Part shown: positions 34,842 through 43,675 of the stretch, piece by piece
How positions within the stretch are numbered: position 1 is the stretch's first letter
Layout: each line of letters opens with the position of its first letter
Source: Halorutilus salinus
Lineage (GTDB): Archaea > Halobacteriota > Halobacteria > Halobacteriales > Halorutilaceae
Assembly (NCBI RefSeq): GCF_026242195.1
Contig: NZ_RKLV01000010.1
Coordinates: 21,211 to 85,210, forward strand
Direction: 5' to 3'
Length of the DNA stretch: 64,000 nucleotides
Made by a program: the position numbers and the translations under genes
The notes under the pieces: generated by a model
Database searches by the model: none
What the model saw: the letters and a program-made list of their open reading frames with translations, nothing else
What the model was told of the DNA's origin: nothing

Positions 34842-36005
34842 ATGTCAACGCTACTAATCGCCGCCGCCGTCGGTATCGCGTTAGGGATACTTTTCCAGAA
34901 GGGGCGTTTCTGTTTCGTACACGCCTTCCGTGACCTTTTCGCTTTCAAGGACACGCGCGTCACCAAGGGCGTAATCGCCGCAACGGGTCTTACGATGTTC
35001 TTCTGGAGCGTCGCGTACGCACTCGGCTACTACCAGGGCTTCTGGACGCCCGGATGGGGTCTGACGGGACTCATCGGCGGCTTCATCTTCGGTATAGGTA
35101 TGACGTACGCCGGGGGATGTGCGAGCGGAACACTGTACCGCGCCGGTCAGGGCTACCTCCATTTCTGGCTCGTCCTTGTTTCGATGGGTGTCGGATACGC
35201 CGTCTTCACCGTCGCGTTCCCGACATTACAGAGCCTATACTTCGACCCTCTAACCTTCGGCACGGGGTTCACGCTGTTCGACTCGACGCCTCTGCCTGCG
35301 CCCGTCGTCGCCGTCCTGTTCATCGCCGGCTTCCTCGCCGTCTACGCCACGGTACTCGGACGTGAAGGGAAGGGGCGCGAGAAGACCAAGACGCCGGACG
35401 CCGCCTCTGTCGCGCTCGCACCGTCGGCTACGGTGTCGGGTCTCCGTTCACTCTACGACGGAACCGTAGAGTACCTCCGTGGCTTTACGGAGATAGACGA
35501 CCTGCGTTCAGCCGCCAAACGTCCGTGGGATCCACGTACAGCGGCGCTCGGTATAACCGTCGTCGCAGTCGTATGGTTTACACAGGTCTCCATCGTCGGC
35601 GTAACGGGTCCTGAGTCACGTTGGACAGCCTACCTACTCCAGACCGTCGGCATCGACTCGGGTAGCTACGAGTACTGGGGTTCCGTCCTTTTCGCGGGTG
35701 ACGGCGTCTCTATCACCGTCGACATGGTGATGATAGGCTTCGTAATCGTCGGCGCTTTCCTCGCGGCGTTCTGGAGCGGCGACTTCCGTCTCCGTGTCCC
35801 CAAACGCGAACGCCTGCCCAACGCCGTTGGGGGCGGCTTTCTGATGGGCGTCGGTTCGCGCCTCGCCCCCGGATGTAACATAGGTAACATCTACTCAGGG
35901 ATCGCTGAGCTTTCGGTGCATTCGTTCATCGCCGCCGCGGGTATCATCGCGGGCGTCTACGTCATGACACACTGGCTCTACCGCGACGTCGGATGCGCCA
36001 TATGA
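34842..36005 (+). CDS. YeeE/YedE-family permease, probable thiosulfate transporter (TsuA-like)
   Basis: 387 residues, about nine to ten membrane segments. The conserved cysteines that pass thiosulfate through TsuA are recognisable: Cys24 in GRFCF, Cys93 in AGGCASGTL and Cys345 in APGCNIGN. A charged internal loop (about residues 175-230) separates two homologous halves, so this is the long single-chain form. With the adjacent TusA-like gene it suggests uptake of thiosulfate or sulfane sulfur for cysteine, cofactor or tRNA thiolation. Confidence 0.88.
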   Translation: MSTLLIAAAVGIALGILFQKGRFCFVHAFRDLFAFKDTRVTKGVIAATGLTMFFWSVAYALGYYQGFWTPGWGLTGLIGGFIFGIGMTYAGGCASGTLYRAGQGYLHFWLVLVSMGVGYAVFTVAFPTLQSLYFDPLTFGTGFTLFDSTPLPAPVVAVLFIAGFLAVYATVLGREGKGREKTKTPDAASVALAPSATVSGLRSLYDGTVEYLRGFTEIDDLRSAAKRPWDPRTAALGITVVAVVWFTQVSIVGVTGPESRWTAYLLQTVGIDSGSYEYWGSVLFAGDGVSITVDMVMIGFVIVGAFLAAFWSGDFRLRVPKRERLPNAVGGGFLMGVGSRLAPGCNIGNIYSGIAELSVHSFIAAAGIIAGVYVMTHWLYRDVGCAI

Positions 36006-36008
36006 AGC

Positions 36009-37025
36009 TCAGGCGCGCGCGACGACCCGGAGAGCCGCGATACCGCCTATGAGGACGACGAGCCAGTAGCTTGCGAGACGGTAGAGTGCTGTGACAGCGA
36101 AGGCGTCCGCCGACGACACGGCTACGAGCGCCGTAAGCAGAGCCACGAGCGTACCTTCTATCGCCCCAAGACCGCCGGGTAACGGCGTGAAGCTCACGAC
36201 GACCGTCGCGGGTACGAGGAAGGCGACGAGTACGATAGGAACGGGGACGTTGAGGGCGAGAGCCGAGAAGTAGAGGGGTACAGCGAAAAGTACCCATCCG
36301 AGGTACGCGAGAGCCACGGAGACGAGAAGCGTACGCGGCGACCCTGCGACCTGACCGACGGAGGCGTACAGCCTATCGATACGTTCGTCTAAACCGTCTA
36401 CGGAGAAACGGTCTGTACGTGCCGAGACGGGTTCCGCGAGACGTAACGCGTACCCGCGGACGGCGCGTCTGTACCGCCATCCCGCAACTACGACGACGGG
36501 AAGCGTGAGGGCGAGTGTTGCGAGAACGAAGACGAGGCTTTCGAGACGACCCGGAAGCCTTGAACCGATTACGACGTACGCGAGACCTACGCCTGCGGCG
36601 TTGAAGAAAGGCAGGAGACGTAGAACATCGGCGGTCACGACGCTCGCGAGGCTCTGTTCGTACCCCGCTTCGGTGTCGCGCGACAGTATGTAAGCTATAA
36701 CCGGCTCACCGCCCGCCTGCCCCATCGGTGTCACGTAGTTGGTGAAAGAAGCCGCGAAGAACGTCACGACGAGATGTCCGTAGCCGACCGAGACATCCAT
36801 AGCGGCGAGTATACGGTGCCACATGAGCGCCCAGACGCAGAGGCATACCAACGTCGAAAGGCAAGCCGCCGCCACCCAGCCGAGATGCGCTCCGCTGAGC
36901 CTGTCGATAGTACCCTCCCATCCTACGGCTACTCCGAGAAGATAGATCAGGACGAGAGCGATACCGAAGCCGACGAGTATCTTGACCGGCTTCCGTCTAC
37001 CCACACCGTCTTCGTCTTCGGTCAC
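36009..37025 (-). CDS. Flippase-like membrane protein (UPF0104), paralogue of the 13743 gene
   Basis: 338 residues, about eight membrane segments. It shares the signature NYVTPMGQAGGEPVIAYIL (about 95-113) and SFTPLPGGLGAIEGTLVA (about 281-298) with the protein at 13743-14786. It lies 16 bases downstream of the GT2 gene on the same strand, so glycosyltransferase and flippase-like protein are co-transcribed. A role in moving or modifying a lipid-linked sugar is inferred. Its stop is three bases from the permease stop. Confidence 0.85.
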   Translation of the reverse strand: MTEDEDGVGRRKPVKILVGFGIALVLIYLLGVAVGWEGTIDRLSGAHLGWVAAACLSTLVCLCVWALMWHRILAAMDVSVGYGHLVVTFFAASFTNYVTPMGQAGGEPVIAYILSRDTEAGYEQSLASVVTADVLRLLPFFNAAGVGLAYVVIGSRLPGRLESLVFVLATLALTLPVVVVAGWRYRRAVRGYALRLAEPVSARTDRFSVDGLDERIDRLYASVGQVAGSPRTLLVSVALAYLGWVLFAVPLYFSALALNVPVPIVLVAFLVPATVVVSFTPLPGGLGAIEGTLVALLTALVAVSSADAFAVTALYRLASYWLVVLIGGIAALRVVARA

Positions 37026-37041
37026 GTCTCCCCGCTGGTCG

Positions 37042-38316
37042 TCACGATCCCGTCTTTGTAACCTGATACCATTCCCCTTCCCACGTCAGGTAGTACTCCA
37101 AGAACGACTTTACCGTAAGCCCGCCGTGTCCTACGTAGATAACGGGCATCAGTACCACGGTCGGCGACGGAAGACCGATACGTCCGTCGTGTGCGTCCTT
37201 CGCCCAGACACCGCCGACGAAGGCGAGCGAGAGGACGTAGGGTACGAGGAACGCCCAGAGGACACCCTGAACCGCAAGGGCGGCTATCTGCGACAGACCG
37301 ACGAGGAGGAGAGCGCCGCCGACCATCGCCGCGGAGGCGCGCCCGACGGAGCCGATGTCACTCAGGCTGATGTTTCCTCCGAGAGCCTCACGCACCCTCG
37401 ACTGGAAGACGTCGACGTGTCCGATACGCCATCTCTTGCGCTGACCCCAGAGGTCGCGTAACGTATGCGGCGCTTCCATCGTGTTGGTCGCGCTCCTGTC
37501 GTGGACGACATCGAGGTCGGCGCGGTAGCACGCGTGCGCGAACTCTATATCCTCCGTAAGCCTGTCGTCGTAGCCCCCGACCGTCTCGAACGCCTCGCGT
37601 GTGAAAGCCGTCGATGCGCTGAGGCAGTTGGTGAAGCTAAAAAGCTCGCCGAAGGCGTATCCAGCATGGACGACGAGACGTTCGCAGTACGCGAGCGTCT
37701 CGACCGCGCCGGTGGCACGAGGCACACGCCGCCCTTGGAATACGTCGGCGTCGTCCGTAAGTCTACCCATCGCTGTCGGTATGAATCCCGGCGAGACGCG
37801 TTCGTCGACATCGAAGACGGCGTAGTAGTCTGCATCGGTTTCGCTCACGACGTGGTTTATCGCCGTCCCCTTCGATCCGGGGTTACCGTTTACGAAGCAG
37901 TCGACATCCTCGTACTCGTCGGCGAACCTCTCCGCGCGCCGACGTGTCTCAGGGTCGTCGGGTTCGACGGCGATACCGACCGAAAGCCTCTCGTACTCGG
38001 TTTCGAGGAGGCTTTCGACGCTAACGTCGAGGACTTCGGCGTCGCGGTACGCGGGAACGACCGCACGTACCTCAGAACCGTTGTAGACGGCTCCGTCGCT
38101 GTCCCGCCATACGTCGGCGACGACGATCGCACCCGTGATACAGATTACCGCGGTGAATATGACGACCGAAACGACGCCTTCGAAGAAGACGAGCGGATAC
38201 GTGAGCGACTCAACCGTCCAGACATCTACACCGGTTATGATACCGATAGCAAGAAGAGCCACGACGCCGCCGGCGGATCCGAGAAGTTCGACGGCACGTG
38301 CAGAAGACGGTGCCAT
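37042..38316 (-). CDS. Processive-type GT2 glycosyltransferase, membrane-bound
   Basis: 424 residues. Two N-terminal membrane segments (about 15-30 and 40-68), a cytosolic GT2 domain, and three or more C-terminal membrane segments. The cellulose-synthase-like motif set is complete: VVPAYRD (86-92), the DVD triad at 169-171, TEDIE at 254-258 and QRKRW at 292-296. Such enzymes extend a polysaccharide or add a sugar to a lipid while threading it through the membrane. It heads a two-gene operon with the flippase-like gene. Confidence 0.88.
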   Translation of the reverse strand: MAPSSARAVELLGSAGGVVALLAIGIITGVDVWTVESLTYPLVFFEGVVSVVIFTAVICITGAIVVADVWRDSDGAVYNGSEVRAVVPAYRDAEVLDVSVESLLETEYERLSVGIAVEPDDPETRRRAERFADEYEDVDCFVNGNPGSKGTAINHVVSETDADYYAVFDVDERVSPGFIPTAMGRLTDDADVFQGRRVPRATGAVETLAYCERLVVHAGYAFGELFSFTNCLSASTAFTREAFETVGGYDDRLTEDIEFAHACYRADLDVVHDRSATNTMEAPHTLRDLWGQRKRWRIGHVDVFQSRVREALGGNISLSDIGSVGRASAAMVGGALLLVGLSQIAALAVQGVLWAFLVPYVLSLAFVGGVWAKDAHDGRIGLPSPTVVLMPVIYVGHGGLTVKSFLEYYLTWEGEWYQVTKTGS

Positions 38317-38336
38317 ACCTTACAGTTCTGTTAGGG

Positions 38337-38342
38337 TATAAT
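38337..38342 (-). promoter_or_regulatory. TATA-like box of the GT2 gene
   Basis: TATAAT on the plus strand (ATTATA on the minus strand) is centred about 24 bases before the GT2 start. It shares the 116-base divergent region with the methyltransferase promoter. Confidence 0.4.
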
Positions 38343-38402
38343 CAACGTTACGTTCGTCCGGTAATGAAAAATATCCGTTTGGCTTTACGGGCTATTCCCA
38401 AG

Positions 38403-38410
38403 TATTATAC
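38403..38410 (+). promoter_or_regulatory. TATA box of the methyltransferase gene
   Basis: TATTATAC is centred 27 bases before the ATG at 38433, the expected distance for a leaderless archaeal message. Confidence 0.55.
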
Positions 38411-38432
38411 CCCTGTAAGACTGCGCTAATCC

Positions 38433-39281
38433 ATGGTATCGAAGCTGGGGACTGTAAAACGCATCCTTAGGAACAAGAGCATGGCGACGGTGGCTGAGAA
38501 GGGCGCTCTGTACCTCGCCACCTACCTCACGATACAGAGTTCGTACGGCGACCGTCTCCTGTACAGCCGCGCCGTCGATGACCTACGCCGACGTACCGAC
38601 GAGGAGGACGGCTTAGAGGACATTCTCGACACGGTGCTTGAGGTCGAGCCGGGTTCGCCTTTCAACGTCGAGATCTCACAGATACGGGAGGAGATACGCG
38701 GTCTTGCGGAGGTCGCCGCGGAACACGAACCCCAAAACGTCCTCGAAATCGGGACGCTCCGCGGGGGTACGTTCTACGTCTGGTGCAGGCACCTCGACAC
38801 CGCCGACCATCTCGTCAGCCTCGACCTTCCGGGAAGGGATCTGAAGACGCGACGCGACGACCTCCTGACCGAGTTCGCACCGTCGAAGGATGTCAACGTA
38901 GTGCGCGGAAACTCACACGACGACGAGACCTTCGAACGCGTCGCCGATACGCTCGACGAACCCGTCGACTTCCTGTTCATAGACGGAGACCATACGTACG
39001 AGGGCGTCAAGGACGACTTTGGGAGGTACAGAAAGCTCGCCGCCGACGACGCCGTGGTCGCGTTCCACGATATCGTTCCCCACGCCGAGACGCGTAGAGG
39101 GTGTAGGGAACGTCTCGCCGAGTACGACGATCTTGAGGAGCGCCACGTCGGTGTCGGACATCCCGACTGGGGCGTCAGCGAGTTCTGGGACGAACTCGTC
39201 GAGAACGCCAGTTACGAGACGGAGGAGATCGTCGCTCATCCCAAGCAGTTCGGTAAGGGTATCGGCGTCGTCTACCTCTAA
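38433..39281 (+). CDS. Class I SAM-dependent methyltransferase (Methyltransf_24 / CmcI-like)
   Basis: 282 residues. A helical N-terminal region of about 90 residues precedes the Rossmann core: VLEIGTLRGGTFYVWCRHL (about 104-122) is the SAM-binding motif I, VDFLFIDGDHTYEGVKDDF (about 178-196) is the acidic loop typical of this subfamily, and VVAFHDIVPHAETRRG follows. Relatives methylate hydroxyls on sugars or rhamnose-containing lipids. It lies within the second glycan cluster, 39 bases before the phosphatase-superfamily gene on the same strand. Confidence 0.8.
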   Translation: MVSKLGTVKRILRNKSMATVAEKGALYLATYLTIQSSYGDRLLYSRAVDDLRRRTDEEDGLEDILDTVLEVEPGSPFNVEISQIREEIRGLAEVAAEHEPQNVLEIGTLRGGTFYVWCRHLDTADHLVSLDLPGRDLKTRRDDLLTEFAPSKDVNVVRGNSHDDETFERVADTLDEPVDFLFIDGDHTYEGVKDDFGRYRKLAADDAVVAFHDIVPHAETRRGCRERLAEYDDLEERHVGVGHPDWGVSEFWDELVENASYETEEIVAHPKQFGKGIGVVYL

Positions 39282-39320
39282 ACGAAAGACAGTAGTGGTA
39301 CAGACGACAACCGGGACGCG

Positions 39321-40247
39321 ATGGGACTCGGCGACTGGGTGGGCGAGCAGGCGAAGAACGTCCGTCAGAACGGATTAGACGGCGTCCGCGACATCGCATA
39401 CGACCTGTACGCCGGACTCTGGTGGCTCGCCTACCCTATACCCCGCGGTACGAACGTCTACGACCGCGGCGACTGGGACGTACTCGTCATACTCGACGCG
39501 TGCCGTGTTGATCTCCTGCGCTCCGTCGCCGACGAGTACGGCTTCATAGGGTCGTCGGAGAACGTCGAACGCGTCGAATCCGTCGGTAGCATGTCGAAGG
39601 AGTGGATGGCTAAGACCTTCGACGCCGACCACGCTGATGAGGTTGCTGAGACTGTCTACGTCACCGCGAACGCCTTCTCCGAACGTATCCTCGACGAGGA
39701 AAGTTTCCTCGAAATCGACGAGGTCTGGCGTTACGCGTGGGACGAAGAGGAGGACACCGTACTCCCGCGTCCCGTCACCGACCGCGCTCTGCATGCGGCG
39801 CGCGAACACGACCCGGACAGACTCATCGTCCATTACGTCCAGCCGCACCACCCGTTCCTGTCCATCGACGGCTTCGACGCGGCGACGTTCGGACCCGACT
39901 CCTCCGACACCGTCGTCGATGCACTGCGCAAGGGTAAGATAGACCGCGACAGCTTCATGTCGGCGTACCGCGACAACCTCCGCGCCGTCCTCGACGACCT
40001 CGAACTCCTTCTCTCGAACGTCGACGGCAAGGTTGCGGTGACAGCGGATCACGGCGACGCGCTCGGCGAGTGGGGTGTCTACGACCACCCGGTTGGCTTC
40101 CTACACCCCGCCGTTCGTACGGTTCCTTGGGTCGAGGTGGAGGCGACGGATACTGGCGAGCATACGCCTGAGACGTGGAAGGCGTCGCCGGAGACGGGTG
40201 ACGAAGAGGTAACCGACCGTCTCCGTTCCCTCGGCTACGTCGGCTGA
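39321..40247 (+). CDS. Alkaline-phosphatase-superfamily protein, haloarchaeal type
   Basis: 308 residues. Metal-binding motifs are DVLVILDACRVDLL (about 54-67) and VAVTADHGDALGEWGVYDHP (about 236-255). The nucleophile loop of the sulfatase branch (xxPSxxx) is not evident; a serine- or threonine-containing loop GSMSKEWMAKTF (about 91-102) may take its place. The tail EEVTDRLRSLGYVG resembles the tail of the protein at 11147-12511 (RRLEDLGYK). Likely modifies surface glycolipids; the substrate is unknown. Confidence 0.7.
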   Translation: MGLGDWVGEQAKNVRQNGLDGVRDIAYDLYAGLWWLAYPIPRGTNVYDRGDWDVLVILDACRVDLLRSVADEYGFIGSSENVERVESVGSMSKEWMAKTFDADHADEVAETVYVTANAFSERILDEESFLEIDEVWRYAWDEEEDTVLPRPVTDRALHAAREHDPDRLIVHYVQPHHPFLSIDGFDAATFGPDSSDTVVDALRKGKIDRDSFMSAYRDNLRAVLDDLELLLSNVDGKVAVTADHGDALGEWGVYDHPVGFLHPAVRTVPWVEVEATDTGEHTPETWKASPETGDEEVTDRLRSLGYVG

Positions 40248-40325
40248 ACGTTCCGTTCTCGTTACCCGAACGGTTGAAAAGCACAGTTTACTTGTATTTT
40301 GACCATCTCTGTAAAACAGATTAGC

Positions 40326-40454
40326 ATGGGGGAGGGGGACTGGAGTGACACCGAGGCGAACTGTCCGGACTATGGATGCACAGACACGGTTGAGCACGAC
40401 AAGACGGGGGCTATCTGGTGCAGGAGCTGTGGTATGGAGTACGTGCGTAAGTAG
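40326..40454 (+). CDS. Zinc-ribbon micro-protein, 42 residues
   Basis: ATG to TAG encodes 42 residues with four cysteines: Cys13 and Cys18 (CPDYGC) and Cys32 and Cys35 (CRSC). This is the two-knuckle pattern of the small CPxCG-related zinc-finger proteins that are abundant in haloarchaea, though the first knuckle has one extra residue. A short ATTTT-containing AT-rich stretch lies about 30 bases upstream. It sits between the phosphatase-superfamily gene and citrate synthase on the same strand. It was too short for standard ORF calling. Likely a protein- or nucleic-acid-binding regulator. Confidence 0.72.
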   Translation: MGEGDWSDTEANCPDYGCTDTVEHDKTGAIWCRSCGMEYVRK

Positions 40455-40555
40455 ACCCCGTCGGGCGTCCCGGTGAAGGATTCCTGCGCCGTCGGTCTTC
40501 GACAGACACGGGCTTGGCTAAACTTATCGCAAGAAAGTTAACGCGTTGAGCCGAT

Positions 40556-41707
40556 ATGCTGGTAACGATGACCGACCCTGAACCGATACGCCGTATAGGT
40601 CTCGAAAACGTGGTTGTCGCGGACACGGAGCTAAGCCATATAGACGGCGAGAAGCCCGAACTCCTGTACCGCGGTGTGGATGCGCAGGAACTCGCAGAGA
40701 AGTCGTCGTACGAGGAGACCGCATACCTTCTCTGGAACGGAGGATTTCCGACGCGCGACGAACTCGATTCCTTCCGCGGTGAACTCGACGACCGTCGTTC
40801 GCTTTCGCACGGCGTCGCCGAGATAGTCGAGCACGCGCCCGAGGATGCGGTGCCCATGGACGTTCTCCGTAGCGCCGTCTCGGCGACGAGCGTCTACGGC
40901 GACGGTGACGGGACGACGCGTGACAGGTCGCTCTCCGTACTCGCCAAGGCACCGACGGCTCTCGCCGCCTTCGGACGTGCGCGCGACGGTTACGAAGCCG
41001 TCGAACCCCGCGAAGACCTCGATACGGCGGCGAACTTCCTCTACATGCTCAACGGCGAGGAACCCGACGAACGTCACGCCGAGATACTCGACACGGCGTT
41101 ACTTCTCCACGCAGACCACGGTCTGAACGCATCGACGTTCACGGGACGCGTTATAGCCTCGACCGAGTCTGACGTCGTCTCCGCGGTCACGGGCGCTATA
41201 GGCGCTCTAAAAGGACCTCTCCACGGCGGCGCGAATCAGGACGTTATGGAGATGTTGCTCGACATAGAGGACAGCCAAAAGGACGTCTCGTCGTACCTCG
41301 CCGGGATGCTCGAAGACGGCGAACGTGTACCCGGATTCGGACACCGTGTCTACGAGGCGTTCGATCCGCGCGCCGAGGTCTTCAAGAAGATCGCCAAGGA
41401 GGTATCGGAGAAGACCGACGGACCCGACTGGTTCTCGATGCTCGAAGAGGTCGAGGCATTCCTCCGCGAGGAGAAACGTATACACGAGAAAGGTATATCG
41501 CCTAACGTCGATCTGTACTCAGGAACCGTCTACTACTCGCTCGGCGTACCCGTGGACTTCTTCGTGCCCATGTTCGCTATCGGACGTTCGGTCGGATGGA
41601 CGGCACAGGCTCAGGAGCAGTACGACGACAACCGTCTCGTACGTCCGCGCGCCGAGTACGTCGGCGAACGCGGTGTCGAATACGTTCCTATCGACGAGCG
41701 CGAGTAG
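40556..41707 (+). CDS. citZ: Citrate synthase
   Basis: 383 residues, the short prokaryotic type I-like length. Catalytic residues are visible: His223 in PLHGGAN, His263 in GFGHRVY and Asp319 in NVDLYSG; HADHGLNAS (185-193) is the family signature. Condenses acetyl-CoA with oxaloacetate, opening the citric acid cycle. Start at 40556; a second ATG four codons later (40568) is also possible. Its stop directly abuts the stop of the convergent fructose bisphosphatase gene. Confidence 0.95.
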   Translation: MLVTMTDPEPIRRIGLENVVVADTELSHIDGEKPELLYRGVDAQELAEKSSYEETAYLLWNGGFPTRDELDSFRGELDDRRSLSHGVAEIVEHAPEDAVPMDVLRSAVSATSVYGDGDGTTRDRSLSVLAKAPTALAAFGRARDGYEAVEPREDLDTAANFLYMLNGEEPDERHAEILDTALLLHADHGLNASTFTGRVIASTESDVVSAVTGAIGALKGPLHGGANQDVMEMLLDIEDSQKDVSSYLAGMLEDGERVPGFGHRVYEAFDPRAEVFKKIAKEVSEKTDGPDWFSMLEEVEAFLREEKRIHEKGISPNVDLYSGTVYYSLGVPVDFFVPMFAIGRSVGWTAQAQEQYDDNRLVRPRAEYVGERGVEYVPIDERE

Positions 41708-42577
41708 CTATACCTCTTCTTCGAGCCTCTCGATAACCGTCTCGTTACCGAGGTAGACTGGCGTACGGTCGTGTACACCGTCGGGTTCACGTTCGAGAAG
41801 TGAACCCTCGCCGTCCGACGAACCGCCGCCCGCCGTCTCGATGATGTACGCCATAGGCGCGCCCTCGAACAACGTACGGAGTTTGCCTTGGGGACGTTCA
41901 CGGAGCGCGGGGTACGCGAAGATACCGCCCTTGTGGAGTACCTGGTTCACGTCGCCGACCATCGAACCGCCGTAACGTAGCTTGAGTTCGTGCTCCACCT
42001 CGTCGGCGAACCCCGCGAAGCCGTCCGTCCAGTTCTCGCGCCCGCCTCCGAAGCCGTAGACGGTCGGTTCGGGGAGCGTGAGTTCACGTTCGTCGACGCG
42101 TACCCCCTCAGCTCCTTCCTCTCCTCTCTCTGTCTCTACCACGTACTCCACCACGCCGTCGCCGTCGGCTACGACAGCGGTCGTCAGAGGTCCGAAAAGG
42201 ACGTACCCCGCACCTACGAGGCCCTCGCCCGGAGATGGAAGCGGGGCGTCGTAGACGCCTAAGATTACTCCCGCGGGGTTGTTGGTCACGAGGTTTGAGG
42301 AACCGTCAAGAGGGTCGACTGCTACACCGACGCCGTCGCCGCAGTCTACGACGCCCTCCTCCTCCTCGGAGGCGAACCCACCGACGCCTTCGAGGTCGGT
42401 GATACACTCCTTGAGCAGACGGTTTGCGTGCAGGTCTGCGCCGAGAACCTCATGACCCGACGGGTTCTCGTCGCCTTCGTACGTACGTCCGTCGGCGAAT
42501 CCGTCGGCTATACGCGGCGCTGTTTTTACAACCTCGTCGACGACGGCTTCGAAAGCCTCCTCGGCGTCTACGTTCAT
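41708..42577 (-). CDS. fbp: Fructose-1,6-bisphosphatase, class I
   Basis: 289 residues. The lithium-sensitive phosphatase motif DPLDGSSNL lies at 88-96, preceded by acidic metal ligands in FASEEEEG (68-75). A substrate region LKLRYGGSMVGDVNQVLHKG follows near 200, and the end EGAPMAYIIETAGGGSSDG is the closing catalytic Glu segment. Removes the C1 phosphate in gluconeogenesis. It starts four bases inside the upstream aldolase gene (ATGA overlap), so both enzymes are made from one message in pathway order. Confidence 0.93.
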   Translation of the reverse strand: MNVDAEEAFEAVVDEVVKTAPRIADGFADGRTYEGDENPSGHEVLGADLHANRLLKECITDLEGVGGFASEEEEGVVDCGDGVGVAVDPLDGSSNLVTNNPAGVILGVYDAPLPSPGEGLVGAGYVLFGPLTTAVVADGDGVVEYVVETERGEEGAEGVRVDERELTLPEPTVYGFGGGRENWTDGFAGFADEVEHELKLRYGGSMVGDVNQVLHKGGIFAYPALRERPQGKLRTLFEGAPMAYIIETAGGGSSDGEGSLLEREPDGVHDRTPVYLGNETVIERLEEEV

Positions 42578-43356
42578 AGAACGCCGTCGACGCCCTTCCC
42601 TTCGAAGACGACGCCTTCGAGCTTGCCGAGTATACCCGACGGCTCCTCGCGCTGGAAGACGTTACGTCCGACGGCGAGTCCGTGACCCCCCGCCGAGACG
42701 GTGTCGTGTACGTCGCTAAGGAACGCGCGATCCGACTTCTTCGAACCGCCCGACATGACGACCTTCATACGTCCGGAGAGATCGACGACCTCCTCCATGG
42801 CGTCCTGAGAGCCGGCGTACTTGACCTTCGCCACGTCCGCGCCGAGTTCGAGACCTATACGCGACGCGTAGGCGATGGTATCCGTCTTCTTGTCGTTCTT
42901 GACGGGCTGACCGCGCGGATACGCCCACATAATCACAGGAAGGTCGTACTTACGCGCCTCCTCCTGTACCTCGCGGAACTCCTCGAACATCTCGCCCTCA
43001 CGGTTCGAACCCGCGTACATCGTGTAGCCGACTGCGTCCGCGCCTATCTCCGCCGCGTACTCGACCGTGCAGTTCTTGGGCGAGTACGGCTCCGTCTGCC
43101 ATAGGTTCGACGTGCCGTTGAGCTTGACGAGGAGGTTGACGTCGTCCTCGTACTCCGGGTAGTACGTCTCGGCGACACCCTTCTGTACGGCGAGAGCGGT
43201 CACGGCGTCGTGTTGCGCCACCTTGAAGACGTGTTCGGGGTCGGCGCTCTCGGGCACGTCCTCGAAGTCGACGGGTCCGTGTTCGAGACCGTGGTCGTAC
43301 GCGAGTATCAGCAGGTTCCCGTTCCGTGTTATCGGTGAGTCGTCGATGTCGAGCAT
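42574..43356 (-). CDS. Class I fructose-bisphosphate aldolase, archaeal DhnA type
   Basis: 260 residues from the ATG at 43356 (MLDIDDSPITRNGNLL); an in-frame codon eight residues upstream is less likely. Active-site features known from the Thermoproteus enzyme line up: Trp144 and Tyr146 in MWAYPRG, and Lys177 in DVAKVKYAGS as the Schiff-base lysine. VMSGGSKKSD and GGHGLAVGRNVFQ form the phosphate sites. Condenses triose phosphates for gluconeogenesis. A DhnA-type homologue can instead serve aromatic precursor synthesis (ADH synthase), but pairing with fructose bisphosphatase favours the sugar role. Confidence 0.88.
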   Translation of the reverse strand: MLDIDDSPITRNGNLLILAYDHGLEHGPVDFEDVPESADPEHVFKVAQHDAVTALAVQKGVAETYYPEYEDDVNLLVKLNGTSNLWQTEPYSPKNCTVEYAAEIGADAVGYTMYAGSNREGEMFEEFREVQEEARKYDLPVIMWAYPRGQPVKNDKKTDTIAYASRIGLELGADVAKVKYAGSQDAMEEVVDLSGRMKVVMSGGSKKSDRAFLSDVHDTVSAGGHGLAVGRNVFQREEPSGILGKLEGVVFEGKGVDGVL

Positions 43357-43449
43357 GGGTGAACGTAGCCCGCGGCGCACATAAAGCTAAAGGAAAGCCG
43401 CGCTCGCCAAACGGAAATCTTATTCGAAGCCTCCACGTACCGCATAACA

Positions 43450-43524
43450 GCGCCGATAGCTCAGCTTGGACAGAGCGGCTGGCTTCGGACCAGCAACCCG
43501 CGGGTTCAAATCCTGCTCGGCGCG
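43450..43524 (+). tRNA. tRNA-Arg, anticodon TCG
   Basis: The cloverleaf is complete: acceptor GCGCCGA pairs with TCGGCGC, the anticodon stem GCTGG/CCAGC encloses the loop CTTCGGA (anticodon TCG at 43485-43487, reading CGA), and the T arm is GCGGG-TTCAAAT-CCTGC. No intron and no encoded CCA. The discriminator base is G. Repeated acceptor-end sequence follows directly downstream. Confidence 0.95.
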
Positions 43525-43646
43525 AACGAGTGAAACGAGTGAGCGCCGAGTCAGTCAATCTTTGATTAACCCTACTCGGCGCGTGAACGAACGAAGTGAG
43601 TGAACCGCCGAGTCCGCTGAGCTCCGCTCAGCGATTACTCGGCGCG
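43516..43646 (+). repeat. Three copies of the tRNA-Arg 3' end (CTCGGCGCG) with intervening hairpins
   Basis: CTCGGCGCG occurs at the tRNA end (43516-43524), at 43575-43583 and at 43638-43646; the last two share TACTCGGCGCG. Complementary GCGCCGAG (43542-43549) and CGCCGAGT (43606-43613) lie between, so alternating hairpins can form, including one that would pair with the tRNA 3' strand. A perfect CGCTGAG-CTCCG-CTCAGCG stem lies at 43615-43633. The pattern may be transcription-termination structure, processing signal, or scars of repeated integration at the tRNA gene. Confidence 0.65.
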
Positions 43647-43675
43647 AACCGGTCAGTTACCCGAAGTCGGGACAC

